NCBI GenBank assembly: GCA_009692585.1
Contig: SHYX01000017.1
Location: forward strand, 24,479-88,478
Direction: 5' to 3'
DNA from: Myxococcales bacterium
Lineage (GTDB): Bacteria > Myxococcota > UBA796 > SXON01
DNA: 64,000 nucleotides
In this document: positions 1 to 7,830 of the stretch, in pieces
Layout: each line of letters opens with the position of its first letter
How positions within the stretch are numbered: position 1 is the stretch's first letter
The notes under the pieces: generated by a model
Told to the model about the DNA's origin: nothing
Databases searched by the model: none
What the model saw: the letters and a program-made list of their open reading frames with translations, nothing else
Made by a program: the position numbers and the translations under genes

Positions 1-1507
1 TGAGCGACAGGGCCTCGGCGACGGCGGCGACGATGCGCTCGGCGGTATCGGCGGGCGGGTCGGGGCGAAGCTCGGCCACCACCACCAGCAGCTCGCTGTC
101 GTCCCCCGGGATCGAGAAGGCGACGACGTTTCCGCGCCGCACGCCCTCGACCTCGGCCACCGCCCACTCGATGCTGGTGGGATGGTGGTTGCGGCCGTTG
201 AGGATGATGAGGTCCTTGCACCGACCGCTGATGTAGATGTCCCCGTCGTGGAGGAAGCCGAGATCGCCGGTCTTCAGCCAGCCGTCGGGCCGGAAGCACG
301 CCTCGGTGGCCTCGGTGTTCTTCCAGTACCCGGCGGTGACCGACGGACCGCGGAATACCAGTTCGCCCTCGGTGTCTTCGCCGCAGAGCGTGTCGTCGGC
401 ATCCATGACCCCGATCTCGTGCCCGGAGAAGGGCCGCCCGCAGCTGACGAAGCCATCGGTGACCCGGAGCGGCGTTCCCTTGGGGTGGAAGGTCATCGCC
501 AGGGTCGCCTCGGCCATGCCGTAGGCCGGCATCAGCACCCCGGGCCGCAGGCCGGCCTTGCCCATGACCGTTTCGAAGTGCGCCATCGTTGCCGCGTGGA
601 TCGGCTCGGCGCCGCAGCCCAGGACGCGGATGTTGCTGAGGTCCCACTTGGCGAGCTCCACGTCGGTGGCCTTGCGACTGGCCAGCGCGTAGGCGAAGTT
701 GGGACCGAAGCTGTGATGCGCCTTCAGGTCGCTCATCACCTGCATCCAGATGTTCGGGCGCTTCACGAACAGCAGGGTCGGAATGAACGCGGCCTGCGCG
801 CCCACCGTCATCGGGGTCACCACAAAGCCGATCAGGCCCATGTCATGGTACAGCGGCAGCCAACTGACCGCGATGTCGTCCCAGGGCACGAGGCACATGC
901 CCTCGGTGGCGGTGACCCAGGTGTTGGCGATCAGGTTGGCGTGGGTGACGATGACCCCCTTGGGCGCCGAGGTGCTACCCGAGGTGTACTGCAAGAAGCA
1001 CACATCCTCCGGAGACACCGTCGGCAGCTCGCCGGAAGCGGCGGGCTGCCGATCGAGTTTGTCGACGGTCAGGAGGTCCTTGAGGCTCTTGACCTTGGGC
1101 ACCACCTGCCACAGGACCGATTGGAGCTGCGCGTCGGTGAGCACGAGCGCGGCCTCGGCGTTCTGCAGGATGCCCAGGGCGCCGTCTGCCCACGAGTCGA
1201 GCTTGCCGAACGAGAGGGGGGGATACATGGGGACCGGGACGAGTCCGGCGAACAAACAGGCGTAGAACGAGATGACGAAGTCCTGCGGCTTGGCGAGGAC
1301 CATCCCAACCCTGTCCCCAGCGCGCAGGCCACACCCGACGAGCTTGCGCGCGCGTGCCTCCACTGCGTCGTTGAGCTGACGGAAGGTGTACGCCGTAGGC
1401 TTGGCCGCGTTGTCGTAGAAGGTGTAGCCGACCTTGTCGACGTTTCCGAGCCGCCGAAGTGCATCGACGACGGTAGGGGGGCAGCGGGAGACGTCGGGGA
1501 GGGACAT
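1..1507 (-). CDS. Fatty-acyl-AMP ligase (AMP-binding enzyme), 3' end outside window
   Basis: Adenylating enzyme expected to activate a fatty or other carboxylic acid as acyl-AMP, usually for transfer to an acyl carrier protein. Reading from the ATG at 1507, about 502 residues are visible and the reading frame is still open at the left edge; FAALs are usually 550-600 residues. Visible signatures: AMP-binding core YTSGSTSAPKGV near residue 172, WLPLYHDMGLIG, PAYGMAEATL, TGDLGFLHDGDIY and the A8-like segment GRCKDLIILNGRNHHP. The WLPLYHDMGL, AYGMAEATL and NGRNHHP forms are FAAL-type rather than acetyl-CoA-synthetase-type (established knowledge). It is divergent from the thioesterase/DpgA genes across a 225-bp gap and may supply their starter unit (inference). 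No carrier protein lies within the window. Confidence 0.9.
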   Translation of the reverse strand, partial: MSLPDVSRCPPTVVDALRRLGNVDKVGYTFYDNAAKPTAYTFRQLNDAVEARARKLVGCGLRAGDRVGMVLAKPQDFVISFYACLFAGLVPVPMYPPLSFGKLDSWADGALGILQNAEAALVLTDAQLQSVLWQVVPKVKSLKDLLTVDKLDRQPAASGELPTVSPEDVCFLQYTSGSTSAPKGVIVTHANLIANTWVTATEGMCLVPWDDIAVSWLPLYHDMGLIGFVVTPMTVGAQAAFIPTLLFVKRPNIWMQVMSDLKAHHSFGPNFAYALASRKATDVELAKWDLSNIRVLGCGAEPIHAATMAHFETVMGKAGLRPGVLMPAYGMAEATLAMTFHPKGTPLRVTDGFVSCGRPFSGHEIGVMDADDTLCGEDTEGELVFRGPSVTAGYWKNTEATEACFRPDGWLKTGDLGFLHDGDIYISGRCKDLIILNGRNHHPTSIEWAVAEVEGVRRGNVVAFSIPGDDSELLVVVAELRPDPPADTAERIVAAVAEALSL

Positions 1508-1682
1508 TCGTACCTCGGCGTGCGGGGGGGGGACGCGTCCCTACCACGCCGGCCGCACCAGTCCAAGTGCCTGAACCCGCTATTTTTTCGGTCGTGTCAG
1601 TCAGAATTCGCGACCGACCAGTCAGTTGTTTTTCCGAGGAGCCGTTCGGGGTGCCGCGCCGGCGGCTCGCGCCGGTCGGGTA

Positions 1683-1729
1683 CCCCCGCCGGAGGCGTGG
1701 CGGGGGCGTTACGGGGACGTCGCCCCCGT
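1683..1729 (+). promoter_or_regulatory. Two tandem GC-rich hairpins in the leader of the thioesterase/DpgA gene set
   Basis: Immediately upstream of the ATG at 1733, CCCCCGCC (1683-1690) pairs with GGCGGGGG (1699-1706), and ACGGGG (1711-1716) pairs with CCCCGT (1724-1729). They could be leader structures affecting translation or a promoter-proximal stop. In base composition this rich in GC, chance hairpins are common, so a function is only a guess. Confidence 0.25.
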
Positions 1730-1732
1730 CCC

Positions 1733-2161
1733 ATGATCAGGCCGTTCATGCCCACCGACTTCCCCGGAATCACCCTGCGTGTGCCCAGCTCGCACATCGA
1801 CATGTTCGGGCACTGCAACCACACCCACTACCTGGAGTACATGGAGTGGGCGAGGTTCGCCTGGGCAGCCCACAGCGGCATTCCCATCCCGACCATGGTA
1901 GAAAACGGCGTGGGGCCGGCGATTTTGCGCGCCGACGTGCGCTATCGGCGCGAGTGCCGCTACGACGACGAGCTGCACGTTTCGGTCGAGCCGGTCTCGG
2001 CCCGGCGTGGCATCGGGCGGTTGCGCCAGGTGATCCTGCGTCCGCGGGATGGCGAAGTCGTCTGTGACGGCGAGCTGACCTTCGTGATGCTGGACCTCCG
2101 CGAGCGGAAGGCGACGACACTTCCTCCTGAATTCCTGGCGCAGCTCCCCGATCTTCCGTGA
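1733..2161 (+). CDS. Hotdog-fold acyl-CoA thioesterase (4HBT type)
   Basis: 142-residue single hotdog domain of the 4-hydroxybenzoyl-CoA thioesterase class, expected to hydrolyse an acyl-CoA (or acyl-ACP) in the cytoplasm. The N-terminal signature SHIDMFGHCNHTHYLEYMEW matches the family pattern D-x-x-G-H-x-N-x-x-x-Y, with the Asp the likely catalytic residue. Length is typical. The ATG at 1733 was taken; another in-frame ATG at 1748 is equally possible because neither has a clear Shine-Dalgarno sequence. The stop overlaps the next GTG start (GTGA at 2158), so the two are translationally coupled. Next to a DpgA-like synthase, it may release the product from CoA (inference). Confidence 0.8.
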   Translation: MIRPFMPTDFPGITLRVPSSHIDMFGHCNHTHYLEYMEWARFAWAAHSGIPIPTMVENGVGPAILRADVRYRRECRYDDELHVSVEPVSARRGIGRLRQVILRPRDGEVVCDGELTFVMLDLRERKATTLPPEFLAQLPDLP

Positions 2162-2694
2162 TCGGGCTCCTCGCGGCTTCGTTGGCCCGGGCCGACCCGC
2201 CCGACAGCGATGTGCTCGTGGACATCGCCCGGCAAGGGGTCAATCGACCCCCGGGGTGCTGGGACATGATGGGGGTCGCCCAGGATAGGTGGAACGCCGG
2301 GATATTCGGCAAGGGTGAGCGGACCTGGGCGCTCTCGGGGACGCTTCGGGAGGGGTTGTGGAGCGAGTGGACGCAGATCGTCACCGCCGGCAAGGTGGCC
2401 GACAAAGACCAGGACCGGCGCTCGCTCTTCGGACGCCGTGATGGGCCCGAGGACCCGGCCGCGGAGCGGGTGGATGTGTCGGACATACTGCAGGACGATG
2501 TCGCGATGGAGTACATCGAGCCGGACGGACTGGGGTGGAAGCTGGTGCGCACGCTCAAGGGGGGAGACCAGGCCAACAACACGCTGGAGCTGCGCTACGA
2601 CGCCGCGTTGCGGCCGATCGAGTGGGCGGTCCACATCGTCGACGCGGTGGGCATCAAGACGCCGAAGGGGACCTGCGGGGTCTCCGTCGTCTGA
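2158..2694 (+). CDS. Hypothetical secreted protein in the DpgA locus
   Basis: 178 residues, GTG start overlapping the thioesterase stop by four bases (GTGA). The first twelve residues (MIGLLAASLARA, followed by DPPD) look like a very short signal peptide, although there is no basic n-region. The rest is soluble and mixed, with several Trp residues (WDMMG, WALSG, WSEWTQ, GWKLVR) and no motif I can assign. It is coupled to the thioesterase and followed 161 bp later by the type III PKS, so it may belong to the same pathway. It could be a lipid- or ligand-binding beta-rich protein, but this is a guess from composition only. Confidence 0.6.
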   Translation: MIGLLAASLARADPPDSDVLVDIARQGVNRPPGCWDMMGVAQDRWNAGIFGKGERTWALSGTLREGLWSEWTQIVTAGKVADKDQDRRSLFGRRDGPEDPAAERVDVSDILQDDVAMEYIEPDGLGWKLVRTLKGGDQANNTLELRYDAALRPIEWAVHIVDAVGIKTPKGTCGVSVV

Positions 2695-2841
2695 GTCGAT
2701 GGTTGGCACCTTCGCGAAGTGGCCCTTCCGCGTCGACGTCGATGTCCGGACGACCTGGACGGGGGTTGCGTGCGAGGCGGAGTGAGCCGTACCCGCCGCC
2801 ACCGCCACCGCCCTTTCGCGCCATCGGCACCCCACCCGCGA

Positions 2842-2847
2842 TAGACT
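2842..2847 (+). promoter_or_regulatory. -10-like box close to the dpgA-like start
   Basis: TAGACT lies 8 nt before the ATG at 2856. The spacing predicts transcription starting at or within 1-2 nt of the start codon, so a leaderless mRNA. No convincing -35 is visible. Confidence 0.35.
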
Positions 2848-2855
2848 GCACCGCA

Positions 2856-3917
2856 ATGTTGGACCTGCGCCCGCGCATCCTCGGTGTCGGCACCGCCAAT
2901 CCGCCGGATCGTTACTCGCAGAAAGAGCTTCTCGATCGGTACCAGGTCACCGACCCCAAGCTGGTGTCGCTCTTCTCTAGCTCACACATACAGTCGCGAT
3001 ATCTGTACCTGCCACCCGGCCGACCCGAGGGGGGGCCCGAGCCCGAGACGCAGGGGGACTTGCTCCGCAAGCACCGCAAGGGCGCGCTGGAGGTCGCTCC
3101 CCAAGCCGTGGAGCGCTGCTTGTCGCAAGTCGGCCTGGGAGTGCGAGACATCGACTACCTGTGTTGCATCACGTCGACGGGATGGCTGACTCCGGGGCTC
3201 ACCGCCATCTTCATCAAACACCTCGGCTTTCGTGAGGACTGCTCGCGTATCGACATGGTGGGCATGGGGTGCAACGCGGGGCTCAACGGTCTGAATCCGG
3301 TGTCCAGCTGGGCGATGGCCAACCCCGGAAAAAACGCGCTGATGCTCTGCGTCGAGATCTGCTCGGCGGCCTATGTCTTCGACGGCAGCATGCGCACAGC
3401 GATCGTGAATTCCCTCTTCGGCGACGGCGCGGCTGCGGTCCTCGTCCGGGCCTCCGAGAAGGACGAGCGCAGCTTCACACCCAAGATCCTCGGTTTTGAC
3501 AGTCACATCATTCCCTCGGCGCTGGATGCCATGCGGTTCGACTGGGACGAGGAGCAGGGAAAGTACAGCTTCTTCCTGGACCGCGATATCCCCTACGTGG
3601 TCGGCGCCAACGCCGAGAAGCCGGTGGGCCGACTCCTGGCGAAGTTCGGCCTGCGCAAACGACACATCGCCCACTGGATCGTGCACTCCGGCGGAAAAAA
3701 GGTCGTGGACGCCATCAAATACAATGTGGGGCTGACCGACTTCGACGTGCGACATACGCATTCTGTATTGCGTGACTATGGGAACCTGAGCTCGGGCTCG
3801 TTCCTGTTCTCGCTCTCTCGCCTCATCGCCGAAGGACGTGTGCGTCGCGGTGACTACGGCATTCTCATGACCATGGGGCCCGGCTCGACGATCGAGACGG
3901 CCCTCATCCGCTGGTAG
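2856..3917 (+). CDS. dpgA: Type III polyketide synthase, DpgA-like (3,5-dihydroxyphenylacetyl-CoA synthase family)
   Basis: 353-residue chalcone-synthase-fold enzyme. All three catalytic residues are present: Cys139 (GMGCNAGLNGL), His277 (WIVHSGGKKVVDA) and Asn310 (RDYGNLSSGSFLFS). The tail MTMGPGSTIETALIRW, the block DGSMRTAIVNSLFGDG and the His block are those of actinobacterial DpgA, which condenses four malonyl-CoA into 3,5-dihydroxyphenylacetyl-CoA for glycopeptide antibiotics (recalled family knowledge, no search run). The crotonase gene begins 9 nt downstream, as DpgB/DpgD homologues do in those clusters. The dioxygenase DpgC is not in the window, so the final product may differ. Confidence is high for type III PKS and good for the DpgA subfamily; the substrate is inferred. 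Confidence 0.88.
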   Translation: MLDLRPRILGVGTANPPDRYSQKELLDRYQVTDPKLVSLFSSSHIQSRYLYLPPGRPEGGPEPETQGDLLRKHRKGALEVAPQAVERCLSQVGLGVRDIDYLCCITSTGWLTPGLTAIFIKHLGFREDCSRIDMVGMGCNAGLNGLNPVSSWAMANPGKNALMLCVEICSAAYVFDGSMRTAIVNSLFGDGAAAVLVRASEKDERSFTPKILGFDSHIIPSALDAMRFDWDEEQGKYSFFLDRDIPYVVGANAEKPVGRLLAKFGLRKRHIAHWIVHSGGKKVVDAIKYNVGLTDFDVRHTHSVLRDYGNLSSGSFLFSLSRLIAEGRVRRGDYGILMTMGPGSTIETALIRW

Positions 3918-3925
3918 GAGTTCCC

Positions 3926-4645
3926 ATGTACGAAACGCTGCGCTTCGACGAAAACGGCGATCTCGCCACGATCACGCTGTTGCGACCGCGCATCAACGTG
4001 AAGCAGATCCGCGAGTTGGAGCGGGTGTGCGACCACCTGGAGGACGTCTCCAAAGCAAAAGTGTTGGTACTGCGCGGTCACTCGGAGGGCATCGATTTTG
4101 TGGACTTCGACCCCCGGGAGGCGATGGACATCCACGGATTCAACAAGTGGGAGAAGCTGGTCAATCGCTTCGAGAACCTGGACAAGGTCACGGTGGCGCT
4201 CGTCGACGGGCCGTGTGTCGGCGGCGGCTTCCAGCTGATGCTGGTGTGTGACCAGCGCATCTGCGTCCCTGCTGCCAGCTTCCAGCTCAATGAGGTGCGG
4301 CTGGGATTTTTGCCGGGCATGGCGACCTTCCGGCTCGCCAAGTACATCGGGCTGGGGCACGCCAAGCGCATCGTGATGACCGGTGCCGTCATCGGCGCCG
4401 ACGAGGCGAATCGACTGGGCCTCATCGATCAGATCGACACCGACCTGGATGCGGCGCTCGCCCGCACCATCCAGAGCTTCGGCCCCATGCACACCGTGGC
4501 GTTCACCATGGCGCGGCGGCTCCTCAACGAGAGCTACGGCACCGCGTCCGAGGACGCGCTGGGGAACTTCCTGGCGGCGCAGCACCGGGCCATCAGCCAA
4601 ACGGCCTTCCTCGACACCCTGCGGGCCGAGCACAAGCAGAAGTGA
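3926..4645 (+). CDS. Enoyl-CoA hydratase/isomerase family protein, DpgB/DpgD-like
   Basis: 239-residue crotonase-fold protein starting 9 nt after the DpgA-like gene. Oxyanion-hole segments are visible at about residues 55-62 (GIDFVDFD) and 95-104 (GPCVGGGFQL). Glu123 (FQLNEVRLGFLPG) aligns with the first catalytic Glu of crotonase. The second catalytic Glu position, in the helix before VMTG, appears to be Arg145 (GHAKRIVMTG), so ordinary hydratase chemistry is doubtful. In glycopeptide pathways DpgB and DpgD assist DpgA in dehydration and aromatisation (established knowledge); this gene probably plays such a role (inference). The stop overlaps the next GTG start (GTGA). Confidence 0.85.
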   Translation: MYETLRFDENGDLATITLLRPRINVKQIRELERVCDHLEDVSKAKVLVLRGHSEGIDFVDFDPREAMDIHGFNKWEKLVNRFENLDKVTVALVDGPCVGGGFQLMLVCDQRICVPAASFQLNEVRLGFLPGMATFRLAKYIGLGHAKRIVMTGAVIGADEANRLGLIDQIDTDLDAALARTIQSFGPMHTVAFTMARRLLNESYGTASEDALGNFLAAQHRAISQTAFLDTLRAEHKQK

Positions 4646-5316
4646 GCGCGCCCACGCCTTTTGTGGTGGACGCCGACGTCCTTCGGGCGATTCGGCCCAT
4701 GCAGTTCCGTGACGCAGCCCGTGTCGCATCCCTGCATCACGCCGCCATGGGGACCAGCCTCTGGGCCCGGCTGGGCCGGCCGTTCCTCCAACAGTTGTAT
4801 CAGGCCATGGTGGATTCACCCTGGTTCATCGGCTTCGTCTACGTCGAGGACGGCGAGGTGCGGGGCTTCCTTGCCGGTAGCGTTGATACCTCCAAAATGT
4901 ATCAAGACATCGGTCGGCGCCGAATCATGTTTCTGGTCCCCGCGGCTGCCCTCGGGGTGCTCCGGGCACCGAGCGTACTCTCGAGTCTGGCCGAGACCGC
5001 GCGATACTTCGGTGTATCGGGGGCGGCGGATGTGCCCGGCGAGAGCCTGTTCTGCTCATTCGAGCCGCAGTTGCGCGGCAAGCGGGTATCGGGCCACGTG
5101 AACAAGGTGTTCTTCGACGAGCTGGCCGCCCGCGGACACGCGCGGGTGAAGATCACCACCGAGACCGACAACGAAGAGGCGAGCCGCCAGCTCTTGAGCT
5201 GGGGCTTCCGCGACACCCACCGCTTCGTGTTCTATGGCAAGAACATGGTCACCTATGTGTTGGACCTGGTGGGCCATCCACGGGTCGAGGCGAACAGCCG
5301 TCACCCCGCCATCTGA
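4642..5316 (+). CDS. GNAT-family N-acetyltransferase
   Basis: 224 residues, GTG start overlapping the upstream stop by 4 nt, so coupled to the crotonase gene. The order of a GNAT domain is recognisable: N-terminal IRPMQFRDAARVASLHHAAMG, a central strand FVYVEDGEVRGFLAG, a acetyl-CoA-loop-like segment PQLRGKRVSGHVNKVFFDEL, and the terminal ETDNEEASRQLLSWGFRDTH that usually closes the fold. The acyl donor and acceptor are unknown. Its place in the DpgA locus suggests acylation of a pathway product (inference). An alternative is a stand-alone small-molecule acetyltransferase. Confidence 0.7.
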   Translation: MSAPTPFVVDADVLRAIRPMQFRDAARVASLHHAAMGTSLWARLGRPFLQQLYQAMVDSPWFIGFVYVEDGEVRGFLAGSVDTSKMYQDIGRRRIMFLVPAAALGVLRAPSVLSSLAETARYFGVSGAADVPGESLFCSFEPQLRGKRVSGHVNKVFFDELAARGHARVKITTETDNEEASRQLLSWGFRDTHRFVFYGKNMVTYVLDLVGHPRVEANSRHPAI

Positions 5317-5333
5317 ACTTTTCGGGAGCCCCG

Positions 5334-5837
5334 ATGACCCCCTTTCACCTCCGCGATCGACTCAAGAAGCTAGCCCAGGGCGTCATGGGCGACCCCGTGG
5401 CTTCGGACCAGAGGGCGCCATCGGTGGTGCTCTCACGTCCAGTCGCCGCCCCGATCCCGGCCGCTGCCACGACCGCGGCGGCCGCCCCGATCCCGGCCGC
5501 CGCTCCGCCCGTGCGCCCCTCGGAGCGTCCGCCAGCTGTTGCGCTGCCACCCGCGCCGCCGGAAGCTGGCGCCGCCCCCGGGCCGACCGAGGCCGAGAAG
5601 GCAAAGACCGCGAAACACTGGCAGAAGACCCGGAGTGGCATGCTCCACTGGCTCAAGGAGCAGGGCGGCGCGGCGCCCATGTCCGCGATGCACGACCGGA
5701 GCGAAGCGCGCTACTTCGTGGCCCATCGTAGCTTCAGCCGCCTGATGGAGGAGTTCACCGGCGAGGCGCTGGTCACCTACGAAGGCGGGGTGGTCACGCT
5801 CACCGCCGCCGGGAAGGCCGCCGCCGCGATCAAATGA
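5334..5837 (+). CDS. Hypothetical protein with Pro/Ala linker and C-terminal helical domain
   Basis: 167 residues. An N-terminal basic segment (about 1-20) is followed by a low-complexity Ala/Pro linker (about 30-85). A C-terminal charged domain (about 90-167) follows, with HWLKEQGGAAPMSAMHDRSE, a second helix FSRLMEEF and a short beta hairpin ALVTYEGGVVTLT, which together resemble a winged-helix layout. No family was recognised. It ends the rightward gene run and overlaps the converging FAD oxidoreductase gene by 8 nt. Confidence 0.6.
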   Translation: MTPFHLRDRLKKLAQGVMGDPVASDQRAPSVVLSRPVAAPIPAAATTAAAAPIPAAAPPVRPSERPPAVALPPAPPEAGAAPGPTEAEKAKTAKHWQKTRSGMLHWLKEQGGAAPMSAMHDRSEARYFVAHRSFSRLMEEFTGEALVTYEGGVVTLTAAGKAAAAIK

Positions 5838-7104
5838 CCAGGAGCTCGCCGTGACGCAGATCCCGTCCGATGCGGAAGGTCTCGATGGAGATCTGCCGAC
5901 CTAGGGCTGATACATGGGTCATGTCTCGGCCGGCCTCAGCGAGGCTGGCCCCGATGAGCGCGGTGAAGGGCCCGAACATGGCACCGTGCCCCGAGAACCC
6001 CACGAGCCGGATGAGGTTCGCCACCTCGGGATCGTAGCCCAGGAAGGGGTTGTGGTCCGGAGTCGTGGCGTAGAAACCGGCGGCGGTCGAGGTGATTCCG
6101 GAGAATTCCTCGAGTTGGGGCACGACCTCGGCCAGCATGGCCCATGTCTCGTAGGCGACGCTGTCGGCGCCCGACCGATGGAAGAACCCCGGCTCGATTC
6201 GGTCCTGGTCCTCGTAGGCGAAGTCGGGCTCGGGCAGGGCGTCGTGCGCCCAGCCCATGAGCATCGAACTGTCACTCTCGGGGCGGCAATAGGCGCCCCC
6301 CGGCGCCACCACCAGCGGCATCCGCGCCAGCGCCGCCGGTCCGAGCGAGCCGGCGCGCTCGGCGAACCAGAGGTAGCGCTTGAGCGGCGCGATCGGCAGC
6401 TCCACCCCCCCGAGCACCCGCGCCAACCGCGGCGACCAGGCGTTGGTGGCGTCGATGACGATGTCGGCGACGTAGCGCCCGCGCGGTGTCAGCAGTGCGT
6501 CGATGCGGGACCCGGTGCGCTCCACGCCGGTGACGGGCGCGCGCTGGACGAGGTCGACCCCAAGCCGCTGCCCCGCGGCGGCCGCCTCGTTGTAGACCGT
6601 CGCCGGGTGGAGGAACCCATCGCTCGGGCACCAGGTGCCGCCGAGGACCGCGAGCTGAGCCACCCAGGGAAAACGCGCCGCCAGCTCGTTACCGTCGAGG
6701 TACTCCACGTCGTGCAGCCCGCACGTCTGCTGCATCCGGACTCGCGCCTGCGCGGCCGCGACCGCTTCTTGCGTCGCGAGCAGAAACAGGTAGCCATTCT
6801 GCACGATGGGGACCTCGCTCCCGCCGACACGCTGGGGGAAGTGCCGGTACTGGTCCACCGCGTAGCGCATCCCCATCACCGTTTCCGGGGTGCTGAACTG
6901 CTGGCGGATGCCGGCGGCGGTGCGACTGCTGCTTCCGGCGCCGACGTGCTGCGCTTCCAGCACGCTCACCGCCCATCCCCGCGTGGCGAGCGCATGCGCC
7001 ACGAGCGTCCCCGTGATCCCCGCGCCGATGACCACCGCTCGCTGCCCCACCCGCGCTCCGATGGCGGCGTGGCTAACGCCAACACGGTAGGGGGGAAAGG
7101 TCAT
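5830..7104 (-). CDS. FAD-dependent oxidoreductase, D-amino-acid dehydrogenase/glycine oxidase (DAO) family
   Basis: 424 residues. The N-terminal dinucleotide-binding motif VVIGAGITGTLVAHAL sits near residues 24-39, followed by the FAD-contacting SSSRTAAGIRQQFS. The C-terminal FAD motif GFYATTPDHNPFLGYD and the segment VGFSGHGAMFGP are typical of DAO-fold enzymes such as sarcosine, glycine and D-amino-acid oxidases. The start at 7104 is supported by GGAG 9 nt upstream. The true substrate cannot be told from sequence. It is transcribed away from the neighbouring membrane protein gene. Confidence 0.85.
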   Translation of the reverse strand: MTFPPYRVGVSHAAIGARVGQRAVVIGAGITGTLVAHALATRGWAVSVLEAQHVGAGSSSRTAAGIRQQFSTPETVMGMRYAVDQYRHFPQRVGGSEVPIVQNGYLFLLATQEAVAAAQARVRMQQTCGLHDVEYLDGNELAARFPWVAQLAVLGGTWCPSDGFLHPATVYNEAAAAGQRLGVDLVQRAPVTGVERTGSRIDALLTPRGRYVADIVIDATNAWSPRLARVLGGVELPIAPLKRYLWFAERAGSLGPAALARMPLVVAPGGAYCRPESDSSMLMGWAHDALPEPDFAYEDQDRIEPGFFHRSGADSVAYETWAMLAEVVPQLEEFSGITSTAAGFYATTPDHNPFLGYDPEVANLIRLVGFSGHGAMFGPFTALIGASLAEAGRDMTHVSALGRQISIETFRIGRDLRHGELLVI

Positions 7105-7119
7105 ATCGGCCTCTCCCCC

Positions 7120-7237
7120 TACCGCGCCATCCTCTCCGGCCTCCAACCTACAGTTTCCGGCCTGCGGCGCCCAACGCGTCGATAACGCGCTGGGACCTGG
7201 TGCTCTCCTCCTCTCCGCATACCGCGCCATCCCCTCC
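7120..7237. repeat. Direct repeat pair in a divergent intergenic region
   Basis: TACCGCGCCATCC occurs at 7120-7132 and again at 7220-7232, exactly 100 bp apart, and the similarity extends about five more bases with one mismatch. It lies between the divergent FAD oxidoreductase and membrane protein genes. It could be a duplicated operator or chance; no regulator is adjacent. Confidence 0.35.
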
Positions 7238-7239
7238 CG

Positions 7240-7824
7240 ATGGTCCCCCAGGCCGGGCCGATGGCCAGTGTGCCGCCCGCGTTGCCACCACCTCGCCGGA
7301 GGGCTCAACCGGCTACGCTGCCCGGCTTGTTCCCATCGTTTCGCCAGCTCGCGCTGATCTGCCTGGTGTGGGCGATCATGGCCTGGTACACGGTAGCCGT
7401 GTGGGCGATGAAGGCCCATGAGGCCGGGTTGGCCGACGCTTTTTCTGGCACGTACGCCGTTCGGGCGCCGCTCGTCGGGGCGCTCGTGGCCCTGTTGTGG
7501 GCCCCGATCTTCGCGCTCGGCTACCACCCGGGCCGCCTGGTCGTCGGGCACCTCGAGGGTCGCGATCTCTTCAACGAGGACTCGCCCCGACGGCACTGGC
7601 TCCGCTTCACCCGCGGGGCGATCATGGGGCAACTGGCCGCGGCGACCATCACCTTCGCGCTGTTGTTCCTGTGGCCCTTCGAGATGATGAACACCCGGTG
7701 GGACGCCATGAAGTGGGCCGCGTTTTTCTGGAAATTGTACTGGTACATGTTCGTGCCCGCGGCCGCGCTCGCGGGGGCGGCCAGCGTCTGGGCGGCGCTG
7801 CAGCACCGGGAACGGGCCGGTTAG
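7240..7824 (+). CDS. Hypothetical inner-membrane protein
   Basis: 194 residues with a Pro-rich N-terminus. Four hydrophobic segments are visible: about 30-55 (LALICLVWAIMAWYTVAVWAM), 75-95 (LVGALVALLWAPIFALGY), 128-145 (AAATITFALLFLWPF) and 165-185 (MFVPAAALAGAASVWAAL). The N-terminal ~25 residues lack hydrophobicity and the true start may be later. It ends 6 nt before the GTG of the following oxidoreductase, so the two are probably co-transcribed. No family recognised. Confidence 0.65.
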   Translation: MVPQAGPMASVPPALPPPRRRAQPATLPGLFPSFRQLALICLVWAIMAWYTVAVWAMKAHEAGLADAFSGTYAVRAPLVGALVALLWAPIFALGYHPGRLVVGHLEGRDLFNEDSPRRHWLRFTRGAIMGQLAAATITFALLFLWPFEMMNTRWDAMKWAAFFWKLYWYMFVPAAALAGAASVWAALQHRERAG

Positions 7825-7830
7825 CCCCCC

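Noticed and set aside
182..1600. Long plus-strand open frame running into the thioesterase gene
   Set aside because: It is antisense to the acyl-AMP ligase, whose motifs are clear on the minus strand; only the part from 1733 has hotdog features.
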